Assembly: GCF_014190875.1 (NCBI RefSeq)
Contig: NZ_JACHVS010000002.1
Location: 620,001-684,000 of the forward strand
From: Paeniglutamicibacter cryotolerans
GTDB taxonomy: Bacteria > Actinomycetota > Actinomycetes > Actinomycetales > Micrococcaceae
Reading direction: 5' to 3'
DNA: 64,000 nucleotides
The translations under genes and the position numbers were made by a program. This document shows positions 63,521-64,000 of the stretch, one piece after another (the first letter of the stretch is position 1; each line of letters starts with the position of its first letter). The notes under the pieces are model-generated. The model worked only from the letters and a program-made list of their open reading frames with translations, was not told the origin of the DNA and made no database searches.

Positions 63521-64000
63521 TGAGCGGGGTCCGGGGCATCGACACCGGCATCCCAGGGGTGCGCATCGACGGGCGGAGCCTGCTGCCGGTCATCGTCGAC
63601 GAGCAGCTTGCCGCGCGGACACTGGCCACCGGCAGCGCGGGGGACCGCACAGTGGTGTTGCTGGCGCGCGGCGACGTGCTGGCGGCAAGCGAGCTGGTTG
63701 CCGAGACCCGGCTGCACGAACCACGCAATTTCCGCATGCGGGTGCTCGATGCCGACGTCACCCGCGCCGCCGGCGATCCACAGCGCGCGATCAACCGGTT
63801 GCGCACGCTGCTGACCGAATACGCTGGCACCCCCGAGGAGGCGGTGCTCCAGCATCACCTGGGCCTGGCCTACTTCGGCACCGGAGACTTCCATGCGGCC
63901 CACACCCGTTTCACCCTGGCGCTCGAGCTGCGCGAGGCGGCGGGAGCGCCGGAATTCCTGATCGCCTCCAGCCGGAGCTCGCTCGCGGCCGCCGACGCGC
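63520..64000 (+). CDS. Hypothetical TPR-like protein downstream of aroB (3' end outside window)
   Basis: 160 residues are visible from the ATG that overlaps the aroB stop. The N-terminal 75 residues (MSGVRGIDTGIPGVRIDGRS) include a strand-rich part RTVVLLARGDVLAASELVAE. From residue 85 the sequence becomes helical with a TPR-like pair: AINRLRTLLTEYAGTPEEAV and LQHHLGLAYFGTGDFHAAHT, then RFTLALELREAAG. I do not recognise the family. The tight overlap suggests translation coupled to aroB. Confidence 0.75.
   Translation, partial: MSGVRGIDTGIPGVRIDGRSLLPVIVDEQLAARTLATGSAGDRTVVLLARGDVLAASELVAETRLHEPRNFRMRVLDADVTRAAGDPQRAINRLRTLLTEYAGTPEEAVLQHHLGLAYFGTGDFHAAHTRFTLALELREAAGAPEFLIASSRSSLAAADA

Noticed and set aside
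1..64000. tRNA, rRNA or CRISPR arrays
   Set aside because: No cloverleaf-like segments with a GTTCGAATC-type arm, no rRNA blocks and no regularly spaced repeats were found by reading; a covariance search would settle tRNAs.

Overview
The window is a high-GC actinobacterial chromosome segment. Its gene order (thrS-HIT, pdxS, pdxT-yebC-ruvCAB-yajC-secDF-relA, hisS-aspS, rarA-rpsD-alaS-ruvX-mltG-aroECKB), mycothiol-type enzymes and families such as SPW-repeat, DUF2252, DUF4287 and DUF6167 point to Micrococcaceae, most likely Arthrobacter in the broad sense (for example Paeniglutamicibacter). The genus is an inference from gene content. I saw no rRNA, tRNA or CRISPR array.

Bases 1-15.4 kb are accessory. 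The 3' part of dnaE2 is followed by a small HTH/Clp-N operon with a striking double palindromic operator, then single enzymes and small membrane proteins mixed with broken genes: a VOC protein, a GNAT acetyltransferase and a hipBA pair. This stretch also holds IS110, an IS30 element with an oversized transposase, a dead DDE-type IS with tandem-repeat ends, and a dead IS1380 relic.

Bases 15.4-30.5 kb hold thrS-HIT, pdxS and pdxT, but core synteny is opened twice. Between HIT and pdxS lies a lower-GC SARP-type regulator convergent with a small secreted protein. Between pdxS and pdxT lie a frameshifted alpha/beta hydrolase, a GNAT enzyme, an M3 peptidase and a CapA-like lipoprotein. Vitamin B6 synthesis (PdxS/PdxT) is therefore encoded by two genes more than 5 kb apart.

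Bases 30.5-46.2 kb are conserved housekeeping: YebC, the Holliday-junction RuvABC set, YajC-SecD-SecF, the (p)ppGpp enzyme, an AbiEi-like protein, a DUF349 protein, HisS and AspS. Bases 46.3-50.8 kb hold a PadR regulator, Dtd and a DUF222-HNH gene whose 3' end is interrupted by a recently inserted ISL3 element with an intact 8-bp target duplication.

Bases 50.9-64 kb are again core: RarA, ribosomal protein S4, DUF948, DUF6167, AlaS, RuvX, MltG and the shikimate genes aroE-aroC-aroK-aroB with stop/start overlaps. The window ends in an unrecognised TPR-like gene. Frameshifts and nonsense mutations are confined to the accessory part; every core gene reads through, although ruvX lacks any ordinary start codon upstream of its catalytic Asp. 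Many operons end in long, near-perfect hairpins with little or no T-tract.
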